Source of the DNA: Tricholoma matsutake
Lineage: Eukaryota; Basidiomycota; Agaricomycetes; Agaricales; Tricholomataceae
Assembly (NCBI GenBank): GCA_026075535.2
Contig: AP026546.1
Span: forward strand, 2,976,001 to 3,040,000
Direction: 5' to 3'
Length of the DNA: 64,000 nt
Each line of letters begins with the position of its first letter. The first letter of the stretch is position 1. The notes below the pieces were generated by a model. It did no database searches, had not been told where the DNA came from, and saw nothing but the letters and a program-made list of their open reading frames with translations. The position numbers were made by a program, and so were the translations under genes. Shown in pieces: positions 54,505 through 64,000 of the stretch.

Positions 54505-56461
54505 ATGGATATCAGGGTTATGGGTATTGATGACGGGCCTCGCGCTCTTCCAGGCGAAGACCTCGACCTCTCCTTTCCAATGTATAACCAAAGCCCCTCG
54601 TTATGGTCAGCAGGAGTCAGCCCCCCGTGTCTGTGGCGTGCGGTCGATGCCCCATACAAACCAGGACAGAATCTCGCATTCTTCCATGCACCATTTCCCC
54701 TTGATCTGTCCTGGTCTGAAGAGGCAGCTGAGCAATACACCTTGACTGACCACCCATCTGTCAACCATAGCGGCAACGACGATCTTGATCTTCCTTTGTC
54801 TGACCAATCCTACTCCAGCCTCACTCGCTCGGATTCTAGTAGTCATCACTCTTCGCGCACGTATCCTTACTTCTCGGGCACTCTGCCACAAGACGGAGAG
54901 CAAGGGCTCGATAGCACTCCGGAGGCTCATTGGCACAATATACCCACCTCATACAGCACCTGCGTCCAAGATCTTTCTTCTTTCCAGTCCCTAGATGCCA
55001 CCGCCGGACCATCAGATGTGCATGAACGCCAATATGAATCTGTTCCCGTTGCTCCAAACTACATCGCCACCACCTCATGCCCTCTTTCTCAAACTCCACA
55101 TCTCACCGCACCGTTGTCCGCTCTCTCCTCTCAGCACGACCTCCATTCACCTCCAGAATACTATGGCACATCCTCAGGCTTCTTCTTTGTCCCTCCTTGT
55201 AACATTCCCGCTCCCCACTCGCCTTCTCACTCTCCACAGCTCCCTAGCACTGAAGAAATCGAACAACAACAGCCGCCGGATGTCGGTGTATCGGTGCTCA
55301 CCAGACCGTACATCCCAGATGCTCTTGAGCAAGAGAGTTTCACCATGGGTTTAGAGTCGTGCCATGACCGAGGACGAGGCGGGGATATAGACACACATGG
55401 TTCTCGAGGGAGCGTTGTAGAACGTGACAGAACATACAGCAGCCTGAGGTCCAGTTTTCTCTCCTATTCACAGATTTCAGCTGTAGTCACCAGCACGTCT
55501 AAACCCAAGCGTCGCAGATCCTCACACACCTCTTCCTCTGTTTCCTCTGCTTCTATGCCCACAACGTCTGATCAAGACGAGGAAGGCGGCGAGAGTGATG
55601 ATTTTACTCCAAAGCGTGCTTGGCAACGAACGACCAGGAATAGGAAAGTGAAAAAGAGCTGCACCTTCGCGTATAGCAGTGATGACGTGGACGGGGAGGA
55701 AGACGCGTGTGTGCAATCGTCTTCTGGATCGCCACTGGACCAGAAAGAGCACTTTAATTTGGGGTCGATGACCAGGCAAGGGACGAGGAGGTTCAAAGGG
55801 AGAGTGGTGTCGAAGAAGGGTAAAGGCAAGATGAGGAAGATTAGTGCGGCGGATGCGTTGGCGTATGCGGCGGCAAGATTTTCACATTGTGGTGGTTCTT
55901 CGTCGGGTGTTGGGACTGGAGAGGAGACTGAGAGAGATGAAGATGAAGATGGAGAGTGGGTGCATTTACCGTTTAATTCTTCCGTGTCGATGTCTGGAGG
56001 AAGGAAGAAGGGAACGACTCCGTTCCCTGTGCCTGTGCCTCATCTGACGAAGAAGAGCAGAGGTCGGAAGGCCCCTTCTATCAATGTGCGGAAGGTGAGC
56101 GATGATGAAGATGAGGATGAGGGTGAGGACGACAAGGAAGGGGACAGTGTGGGGAGAGGTGGTCGGGTGCGCAGTGGACGACAGGGAAGTGAGAAGAACT
56201 TGGGGCGTTCGTTTGTGTGCAAGATTGCCGGGTGTGGAAAGTGTTTTGTGCGAAGGGAGCATTTGAAGAGGCATGTGCGGAGTATTCACACGTATGAGAA
56301 ACGTAGAGTTCTCTGTTATCAGTCTCGCTAAGATTACCTTGGCTAACTTGTCTGTTTTCTTTTCAGCTCATCCGTGCCCGTATCAACAGTGCGGGAAGAC
56401 TTTTAGTCGTCGCGATAACCTTGGCTTGCATATACGTTTACACATCATCAAGTCGATTTAA
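54505..56461 (+). CDS. C2H2 zinc-finger transcription factor
   Basis: Two exons, 54505-56302 and 56367-56461, separated by a 64-nt intron (GTAGAG...TTTCAG); together 630 residues. The long N-terminal part is low-complexity (Ser/Pro-rich, then acidic runs such as DEDEDEGEDDKEGD alternating with basic KRRRSS and KKGKGKMRK), typical of fungal regulators. At the C-terminus lie two classic fingers: FVCKIAGCGKCFVRREHLKR (C-x4-C-x12-H-x4-H) and, created by the splice, PHPCPYQQCGKTFSRRDNLG (C-x4-C-x12-H-x3-H), joined by the linker HTYEKP. The paired C-terminal layout resembles Msn2/Msn4-type stress regulators that bind short G-rich sites. The intron falls inside the linker, so a read-through transcript would end in YEKRRVLCYQSR and lose finger 2. 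The targets cannot be told from sequence. Confidence 0.9.
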
Positions 56462-56491
56462 CTTTTGTAAATATTTTACTATTAAAAATGA

Positions 56492-56598
56492 TGACAAGAG
56501 TGGGATTCGAACCCACGCCTTCAAACGAAGATGAGAAACCCTTGTAAGGGCAAGCTTTCACTTGAGTCACACGCCTTGGACCGCTCGGCCATCTTGCC
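56492..56598 (-). tRNA. tRNA-Leu(CAA) with an anticodon-loop intron
   Basis: On the minus strand the acceptor stem GGCAAGA pairs with TCTTGTC (one G-U), followed by discriminator A. D arm GGCCGAGCGGTCCAAGGC (A box); anticodon loop CTCAAG with anticodon CAA; a probable intron of about 20 nt after the base 3' of the anticodon (TGAAAGCTTGCCCTTACAAG); a long variable arm CTTC-GAAG as in class II tRNAs; T arm GTGGGTTCGAATCCCAC (B box). Length 107. The intron position and long variable arm match the eukaryotic tRNA-Leu(CAA). It lies 30 bases past the zinc-finger stop, convergent with it, and 119 bases upstream of SEC61 on the opposite strand. Confidence 0.92.
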
Positions 56599-56716
56599 AT
56601 GTTGATATGTAGTGAATGTTTGTTTATCAAGTAACAAGTAAAGTCCATGGATGAGATAAGCCAACGTCGAGTTGACACGTTAAAACTTATAACTTACTTA
56701 CAAGTTAACAACACAC

Positions 56717-58605
56717 ATGAGCGGTTGTAAGTCTTTTTCTTCTAATATCCTTTCTCTTTATAAACCCTATTCAACTTTCATTCTAGTTAGGTTTCTCAAT
56801 CTTGTCAGGCCATTCCTTCCAATTCTCCCTGAAGTCTCGTCCCCGGACCGTAAAGTACATCCAATTATTTCCGTACTTCTTTCTTAATCTAACAATCCAT
56901 ATAGGTCCCTTTCAACCAAAAAGTATTATGGACTGCAGTAACTCTCCTTATTTTCCTGGTTTGCTCCCAGGTTCCGTTATATGGCATCATGTCGTCAGAC
57001 TCGTCCGATCCCCTCTACTGGATGCGTGTCATCCTCGCCTCTAACCGTGGCACACTTATGGAACTTGGTATCACCCCCATCGTAACTTCTGGAATGATCA
57101 TGCAACTCCTCGCTGGCGCCAACCTTATCGAAGTCGACTTTGCATTGAAGGAGGATCGTGCTCTTTTCAGCGGTGCCCAAAAACGTGACTTTGAACCTCA
57201 CATATTTTTTCAAGTAACCAACTAAACGCTTTCACTTTAACAGTGTTCGCCCTCATCATCTCCCTCGGCCAAGCAACCGTATACGTTCTCACTGGACTCT
57301 ACGGACAACCCAGCGACATCGGCGCAGGTGTCTGTCTCCTCCTCATTATCCAACTCATCGTCGCAGCTCTCATCGTCATCCTCCTCGACGAGCTTCTCCA
57401 AAAGGGATACGGTCTCGGATCCGGCATCAATCTCTTCATCGCCACCAACATCTGCGAGTCCATCGTATGGAAAGCGTTCTCCCCAACCACCGTCAATACC
57501 GGTCGTGGGCCAGAATTCGAAGGCGCCCTGGTGGCGTTATTCCATCTCCTTTTCACATGGAACGATAAAGGTCGTGCGCTCAGGGAAGCGTTTTGGAGAG
57601 ACCGTTTACCGAATATCATGAACCTCATCGCCACGATTGTCGTCTTTGCAGCTGTTATCTATTTGCAGGGATTTAGGATTGAGATTCCGGTGAAGAGCAG
57701 CAGGTTCCGTGGTCAAAGGGGATCGTACCCCGTTAAATTGTTTTACACTTCCAACATGCCGATCATGCTCGAGAGTGCGCTCACGTCGAATGTGTTCATC
57801 ATCTCACAGATGCTCGCAGGCCGCTTCCCGTCCAACTTTTTCGTAAAGTTGCTTGGCGTTTGGGAGGTTTGTTGTTATAGTAAGTTGATGTTTTGTGGCT
57901 AATCCATAAATCACCGTACTACAGCCTACCGATGACTCCCCCCAACTCGTCGCCAAGTCAGGACTCGCGTACTACATCTCCCCACCACGGACAATGAGCG
58001 AGGCAGTCCTCGACCCCATCCACACTGCCGTCTACATCACCTTCATGCTCTCCGCCTGCGCCTTGTTCTCCAAGACTTGGATCGAAGTCTCAGGCTCTGG
58101 CCCTCGGGAAGTCGCTAAACAGCTCAAGGACCAACAAATGGTGTGTGTTTCTACGTTCTTGTTTAACATGTGTATCCCATGAAGCTGATGTGGGTGGTTA
58201 TTAGGTTATGGCTGGTCATCGTGAGGGGTCGATGTATAAGGAGCTTAAACGTGTTATACCGACCGCTGCGGCGTTTGGAGGTGCGATGCTTGGGTTGTTG
58301 TCCGTTACGGCGGATCTGCTTGGTGCGATTGGGAGCGGGACGGGAATCTTGATGGCTGTTACTATTATTTACAGTTGTGCGTTTCATGTTCTTTTCCGTT
58401 TTTTTTTTTTTGCTTACTGCTGATGTGTGTTTTTGTTTTTGTTTTTGTTTTTGTTTTTTGTTGTAGATTGGGAGATTGGTATGAGGGTAATGTTTTCTTT
58501 TTCTTTCCCCCCCTATATTGTGTACACTAGTGTGCTGATGATTTGTGTTCGGAATTATAGGAATCTGGCGGACCGGAGATGGCTGCGTTCGGAGACCTGA
58601 TATAG
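56717..58605 (+). CDS. SEC61A: Sec61 translocon, alpha subunit
   Basis: Eight exons: 56717-56726, 56787-56854, 56905-57184, 57244-57866, 57925-58140, 58205-58376, 58467-58486, 58561-58605. All introns are GT-AG; the joined frame is 477 residues, the normal size. Sec61 alpha forms the protein-conducting pore of the endoplasmic reticulum together with the beta and gamma subunits. Landmarks: N-terminus [20 protein letters not shown], plug region with [51 protein letters not shown], cytosolic loops [20 protein letters not shown] and [39 protein letters not shown], and the C-terminus [14 protein letters not shown]. Exon 1 is only 10 nt (ATG plus seven bases); the start was fixed by the MSGFRFLN family N-terminus. 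It is intact and on the strand opposite the tRNA upstream. Confidence 0.97.
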
Positions 58606-60966
58606 GGGATAGACAAACGTTTCCGATGCTCCGTCGAATTGTCCTTGTCGGCATTGCAGATTATTTAAATAATTGGCATGCTTTCTTACTATGAATGAAT
58701 TCGGTGCCCTAGACCGACGATAATGTAAGGGTTTGATTTTTCGTTTTTTTTTTTTTGTGTGTGTGTACGGAATAGTAGTCGATCTTTGTTCCTTCTGAAG
58801 ACTGACTGACATTCGTTGAGCGATATCGATTCAAGTTGCATTATGGGCGAGCGCGGTCGTATGATCATGAATGACGTGTAAACTGAGTCTCTCATTCTAT
58901 CGTGGCATCCGTCTCCACTGTCCAGTGTGTCAAGGATCCAACGTCGAACGACTTTACTTTGGAATTTCGAATTCATTGTTCATGTAAAAAGACGAAAAAG
59001 CTACATTAACCTCGAGTTCGCGTGTTCCAAGTCTTGAATAGTGTAAAAGTCTAGTCGCTATGCAAGGTGGTTTGTGAACAAAGACTTCGCGATCGGAATC
59101 TCGGACCCGGCAAGTAGCCAGTAGCTGAAAAACTCTTACAAATGTCTCTTGTTCGAGAACGACTGATCTGCTCATCAGAAACAAAGAGAGTCAGGTTAAC
59201 GAGACTGTAGTACGAATGCGGTAACCGGGACAGGAACGGCGAGGGTCTTATCTGAGATCTCGCCCGTGGTCGTACCTTTCTCAGGTTCAATAATATAACT
59301 TCAATCCGTACGCGCGCTGAGTCAGCGCTTCAGCTTCAGCTCCTGTTCCACGTTCGTCACGGTGTCGTTTATCTCTAGGTCTTTAACAAACAAACGTGCA
59401 CCACCACCCCTCCTTCTCTTCTTGCACTCCTTTGCTCCTGCGCATGCGGAAGAAACCCCGACGCGGACTCGGTCACGGTTTGACTACTTGCAACAACTTC
59501 CAAATTGTCTCGAACACTGGCATTTGACGTGCGATTGGCACACATAAGTATACTTATCACCGAGATTTCTCTGTTCTGCTTTTCATGTTTATCCTGAACT
59601 CAAGCCTGAACTCCCTTGGTAATTAAGTCCAGGAAGTAATCCGATGTTTTTTTTTTTCTTTCTGGTCTTTAAAAATACTGAAAGGCCTTAAAAAAATAAA
59701 AATCTGAGAGTTTTCCTTGAGTGTTCCTGATGCTTACAATGCTCGAAGAATAATGTATGTAACGAATTCTACTACTTACGAATAAATTTATATTCCCATG
59801 CATGATGCCAGCAACTTAAAGCGACTTGAAGAGTCTGACATCGCCGGCTGAAGTAAAAACAGTCGGTGTTCAATTTGCTTATCATGATACTTTGTGACGA
59901 GATCTCGTTGACAGTGTTATCACGGTGCAGCGGTGACTCCGTACAAATGTGAAACTGGATTTCTTCCCCTTTCTCGCGGTTGCGTAGGGTTTGCGTTGCA
60001 CACAACGTCATGGACCGATCGAATGGTATCTACACCGCCGGGAGATATAACACGCCTGCGACTTGCCCCTATCAAGTAAGTACAAGTGAAATTCACGTGC
60101 TTGTGTGGCAGTGATGCAACAAAAAATACTGTTGAGTAATGGCTGACTGGTAGTGACTGCTTTTACACGTAAGTGGAGACTTTGTAACATGCATCATGGT
60201 TTCGATCTACGATCGACTAGCTGCAAGCCCACTTGTAAATGTTTGGGTGGAATGCAACGTTCGGGTTGTCGGAGAAGTGATGCTGTGATTTACATATCTG
60301 GCCGGTACGCCACGGCCCAACCATTGTTCTGCGGTTCATTAACGTTCATTTCTTACGCAGGTCTAGATTCACAATAATTTTCGGCAGATGTGCCTGGTTC
60401 CGGTCCGTATCGATATCGCTCGTGTCTCCATTCAGTATGTCGACCAAAGAACAATTCGTTGAAAGGCAGTGATAACACATAGTGACAGTACATCCATAGA
60501 CAACGATGAGGGTACAAATGTTTGCGGTTGTCCCGAAACGGATTTTCTGAACGAGATAAACTGCTCTTGTTAATTCGATGCGCTGGTCTTTAAGGTACGG
60601 GCAAAATTTTAGTTGTGTTTTCCATCCCTGAAGGAGCGAATTCGGGGTACCCGCAGGTTCGTGCGAAGTCTAACTTGTTATCTGGGCTGGATCGTCTTAG
60701 AATCATCCCTGATGTCTGCGATTGGTTATGCTCATCGGTTGTCCAAGTTACAACACATTCTAAGTTGCTTCTCTTCTGCCGTCGTTTGATGGAAGCCTTC
60801 CTATAGAGTGATATGGTTTGGCTTTACAACAGATATAAAGCTGCCAGAAAGTCCAGTCGTTTCGCGTCGGTGCCTATCGTCCCAAAATCTGTACATCGGT
60901 CGATCAAGTCAACTGGATATCCACATTTTATAGGTCATCGAGGCCATAATATACTAGTAGTATCAA
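58606..60966. other. No gene recognised
   Basis: 2.4 kb between SEC61 and the RTA1-like gene. A T-run followed by GTGTGTGTG lies at 58743-58766. Many short frames on both strands, none with recognisable composition or motifs. Confidence 0.45.
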
Positions 60967-62473
60967 ATGTCGATCAACGGTAAGTTCATCATTCGGCTAC
61001 AAGGAACTTTTAGATTGACATCTACCGATATTTTCCTCCATTGTGCCAATGTACCCAGTGGACCCAATGGCACTAGAATCCCCGTATTACAGTTATGTAC
61101 CAACCCGTTGGGTGACCATTCTAGTCCTTGTGCTTTTTACTGTGTCAACCGGTAAGCGCTTAAGCACTGGTCCATCATAGAATTGTAGGACGCTTACAAT
61201 TCGTGCTGCGCTGTAGTTATCCATATCGGCCAAGCGGCTCATTATCGCACATGGTGGCTCTTCACAACCCTCGTCGTCGCAGGCCTTGCCGAGATTGCTG
61301 GCTGGGGTGCGCGAGTGCACAGCAGCATTCAACCCGCGAACTATGCCGCGTACTTGATACTGTAAGACCATCAGTATGTTATAACGCGATGAAGTTGTTG
61401 GCTTACCTTCTTAACTTGTAGGATGATTTCCACTTCACTCGCCCCAACTTTTATTGTAGCAGCCAACTTAATCATTCTTGGACGCATCATCACCCAAGTA
61501 GGAACGCACTATAGCAGAATACCTCCACGTTTGTGTGGGTAGTTTGCAAATATGCGCTGGATTACAATGTATTAAAAATGTTATCTTAGACGCCATTATC
61601 TTTTGTTCAGCCGTAAGTCCTTGTAATATCTTTTGTGTTGACCAACATTTATGTCGTTCATTCAGGATGCCATCACCTTGGCTATACAAGGTGCTGGCTG
61701 CGGGATGTCCATGTCAGGAGCAGCCCAAAGCGATCTTGTCACAGCAAACCACGTGAGCCCTCTATTCCATGCTCGTTTTTCGGGAGCTAATATTAATGCT
61801 GCGAAAGGGTGCCCGAATCATGTTATCCGGTATTTGTATTCAATTAGGTGACTCTTTCGAGGTTGTAATATCCGGTCATCGTCTTAGTAATATTCGTAGG
61901 CATTATGTTCGTGTATGCTTTCTTCGCGCTGGAATTTTTCGTGAGATATGCAAGAGACTTACCCGTCCGGCGCTTGGAAACACAAACCTTGGAGTCTTTG
62001 AAAAGTCCCAAGGCCAGGATGACTTCAAACTTGCAAATGATGACACGCGTTCTCATTTTGAGTACCATCCTTTTGCTTACCCGGTGCGTATAACCGAGGC
62101 TGCCTCGTAGTTCGTATCTCCTTGACTAGCGCACAGTAACATTTACCGTGTCATCGAGTTCAAGAACGGATGGAGCGGAAAAATCATCTCAACCGAATTC
62201 TATTTCAGTACGTTGTCGCCAAGTTGTCGCACATCTTTGGTACCCCCTCTTGTTGTGTAAATTGCTAACGAATGGTCAATGTCCTCTATAGACGTTCTCG
62301 ATGGTGCAATGATCATTCTCGCGATGTATGTCATGAACCTCGTTCATCCTGGTCATTTCCTTGAGCCGGAGCAGTCATTGCCCTACGGTGATGCTAGCTG
62401 GCTAGAGATCAAAGATGAATACAGTAGCAAATCATCTATGGGTTCTTTCTTTACGCACGCGACATTCCGTTAG
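60967..62473 (+). CDS. RTA1-family seven-helix membrane protein
   Basis: Ten exons: 60967-60979, 61059-61151, 61217-61361, 61422-61534, 61590-61612, 61666-61752, 61808-61847, 61888-62083, 62137-62207, 62292-62473; 320 residues. Family landmarks: ESPYYSYVPTRWVTILVLVL at the start, VIHIGQAAHYRTWW, GLAEIAGWGARVHSS, SLAPTFIVAANLIILGR, AITLAIQGAGCGMS, GARIMLSGICIQLV, FVYAFFALEFFVRY, NIYRVIEFKNGWSGKIISTE and FNVLDGAMIILAMYVMNLVH. RTA1-like proteins (Rta1, Rsb1, Pug1) sit in plasma or endoplasmic membranes and are tied to lipid export and resistance to sterol-active compounds. Exon 1 (13 nt) and its 79-nt intron are the least certain; a start at 61049 inside that intron is the alternative. It is otherwise intact, with exons as short as 23 and 40 nt. 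Confidence 0.88.
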
Positions 62474-62760
62474 CTCGCTATAGGGATTTGAGTTTGCGTT
62501 ATAATAATTGCACTGGCTGCTTCATCAGCAAATTCACAAAAAAAAATTCGAGCTTTATAAAGATGGTATACAGTCAATAAAGTCGAAAAGTGAGAAGCCA
62601 TTTGGCTAGCCCCCCCCTGAGAGGTTACGGTGTGGAGGTCGGCTGTAAGGCTAGGAAAGTCAAAAAAGTAATGTAAAGTTTGTACAATGTAAAATACCAA
62701 AAAGACATAAAGTTGTGCCAGAATTATGTCGGACTAAGTACTTCAAACTACATAGTCGTG
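62474..62760. other. RTA1 3' flank; no gene
   Basis: The 3' flank of the RTA1-like gene, ending in the left copy of the retroposon target duplication (62745-62760). Confidence 0.5.
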
Positions 62761-63654
62761 CGACCGCTTCTTGATCTTTAACCACCATCCGGTCGTGGGA
62801 ATTCGGTGCCCCCACTATGACTGCGCTTTATTCTACCTAACACCTCACTAATCGCTGTCGGGCCTCTCTCACGGCTCGAGCCGTCATCCTTTATAAACTA
62901 CCCCTTCATTTTATCTTATTGGAATTCATTGCGACGATTTGCATGGTGGACCCCACATGCTCTCGGTGGCGGCAGGAATGCCCTGCTATCCATCTTACTC
63001 TCAATGCGACTCAGGCACCATTTTCGAGGCCTCGGTGTACTGCCACCAGCTCTGCTTAGCACAGACCTTGGCCTTGTGTCAAGGGTGCAATCCGTTGTCG
63101 ATTGGGTAGAGACCTACAACCTTCAGGGAGGAAGACCAATAGTGGAAGGTCGCCAATGGCTGATCATAGGACCGTCCCTGCATGGTCCACACCCTATTGG
63201 GAGAGCGTTGGCATACTTGACTTGGGACTTCATTGGCAAGGGGTGGACCGCGGATGTATATACTGTGGGAGGAATACATGGGGAACAGGGGGAGTATCAG
63301 TTGAGGAGGATGGGGGGCGGAACTGCAGAGTAAAGGCAAGGGTCATTCGTTTAACCACGATAATTTTTTCTTTTCTGACAGGTGCAAGTTAAGCCTTCCT
63401 GTGATCAATCCCGTGTTCATACACCAACTATGCAGCTTGCTGACAGCTGGAAGCCTCAGTGCTCATGCGGGCTTGGGAAGTATAGAATACCATAGTGGGA
63501 GGAAGCGCATCAGCCAGTCCTGCAAGCTTGAGAGGGCATGGTAGTGGTTTGGGTGCTTGTTGATGAGGAGGGTTCTTTAGGTGTAGGCTACTTCCGGGGG
63601 ATTGTGTTCAGGTGCCCTTTTAAAAAAAAGGAATAAATCCTTAATCCAAAAAAA
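62761..63654 (+). mobile_element. Poly(A)-ended retroposon with 16-bp target duplication
   Basis: AAACTACATAGTCGTG (62745-62760) recurs as AAACTACATAGTTGTG at 63655-63670, immediately after an A-rich end (TTAATCC followed by a run of A). The single difference is a CpG-to-TpG change. This is the signature of insertion by a LINE-type reverse transcriptase. The 894-bp body holds a 134-codon frame (62929-63333) without reverse-transcriptase motifs. It is a SINE, a 5'-truncated LINE end or a processed transcript; I cannot tell which. Confidence 0.75.
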
Positions 63655-63670
63655 AAACTACATAGTTGTG

Positions 63671-64000
63671 ACAGTGTGACTTCGGAACTTACTGATTAGT
63701 TACAATGTTTGTTTACTTGTTTGTTGTTCTTTATGTGCTGTTTCAAGTCCAATACAAGCATGGAAATCTATTGACTGAGCTCTGTGTGGTCCCGCTGCAA
63801 GTCATTTCAATACAAGCACATCACGGGTGGCTCCCATTCACCACAGCTGCACTGAGGATCTATTCCAGTGCTGGGACTGCACTTCTAGACTGGAGACTCA
63901 GTCACTAAGGCAATCCAAAAGCCCTGCTGGCACTTGCAGGCAGTTTTCTAAGGCCCTGAAATCTCTGGCAACATATCTAGCTTCATTATTAATCATCCTC
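63671..64000. other. No gene recognised
   Basis: The right edge of the window. No coding or structural signal seen. Confidence 0.4.

Noticed and set aside
57299..57634. Minus-strand frame of 111 codons opposite SEC61
   Set aside because: Antisense to a conserved Sec61 exon; no motif of its own.

Overview
The window is nuclear DNA of a mushroom-type basidiomycete (Agaricomycetes). The signs are short 45-80 nt GT-AG introns in every spliced gene, Plavaka-type CACTA transposases, a DUF6532 gene, a chromodomain Ty3/Gypsy element and a basidiomycete-style repertoire (WSC protein, P450, RTA1, HPP, Sec61 alpha). No bacterial operons, CRISPR arrays or phage genes were seen.

Layout. 0-7 kb: a Plavaka transposase tail running off the left edge, an unrecognised spliced gene and a decayed DNA transposon with palindromes. 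7-14 kb: gene-bearing flank on the minus strand with an HPP membrane protein (3 exons) and a secreted two-domain WSC protein (7 exons, one of 7 nt), plus a broken P450 on the plus strand. 14-49 kb: a dense nest of transposable elements. A MULE-like transposase gene is split by a full Gypsy element (TSD GGTAC) and by a solo LTR of the same family (TSD CTCCC). A Copia element is interrupted by a small MITE and a hAT element. A DUF6532 gene on the minus strand is split by a second Gypsy element (TSD GACAC) whose pol frame is still open for 1,300 codons. A Plavaka transposase is split by a Harbinger-type MITE (TSD TAA). Between them lie a non-autonomous hAT-like element with a perfect 8-bp TSD carrying a ~158-bp tandem array, minisatellites and a tRNA-like SINE head. 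50-63 kb: host genes again: a DUF4430-like protein, a hAT relic, a C2H2 zinc-finger regulator, an intron-containing tRNA-Leu(CAA), SEC61 alpha (8 exons) and an RTA1-family membrane protein (10 exons), then a poly(A)-ended retroposon with a 16-bp target duplication.

The host genes do not form one pathway; SEC61 alpha (translocon) and the tRNA are housekeeping, the rest are membrane, secreted or regulatory proteins. The strongest leads are in the Gypsy family. There is a predicted Tf1-type self-priming signal (10-nt complement next to the 5' LTR, with a TATA-like motif 29 nt upstream of the predicted RNA start). The pol frame overlaps gag in -1 and has lost its ATG in the better preserved copy. 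The older copy shows CpG-to-TpG decay that converted CGA arginine codons to stops. Exon structures were worked out by hand from splice consensus and family fit; all homology calls are from recognition, not from a search.
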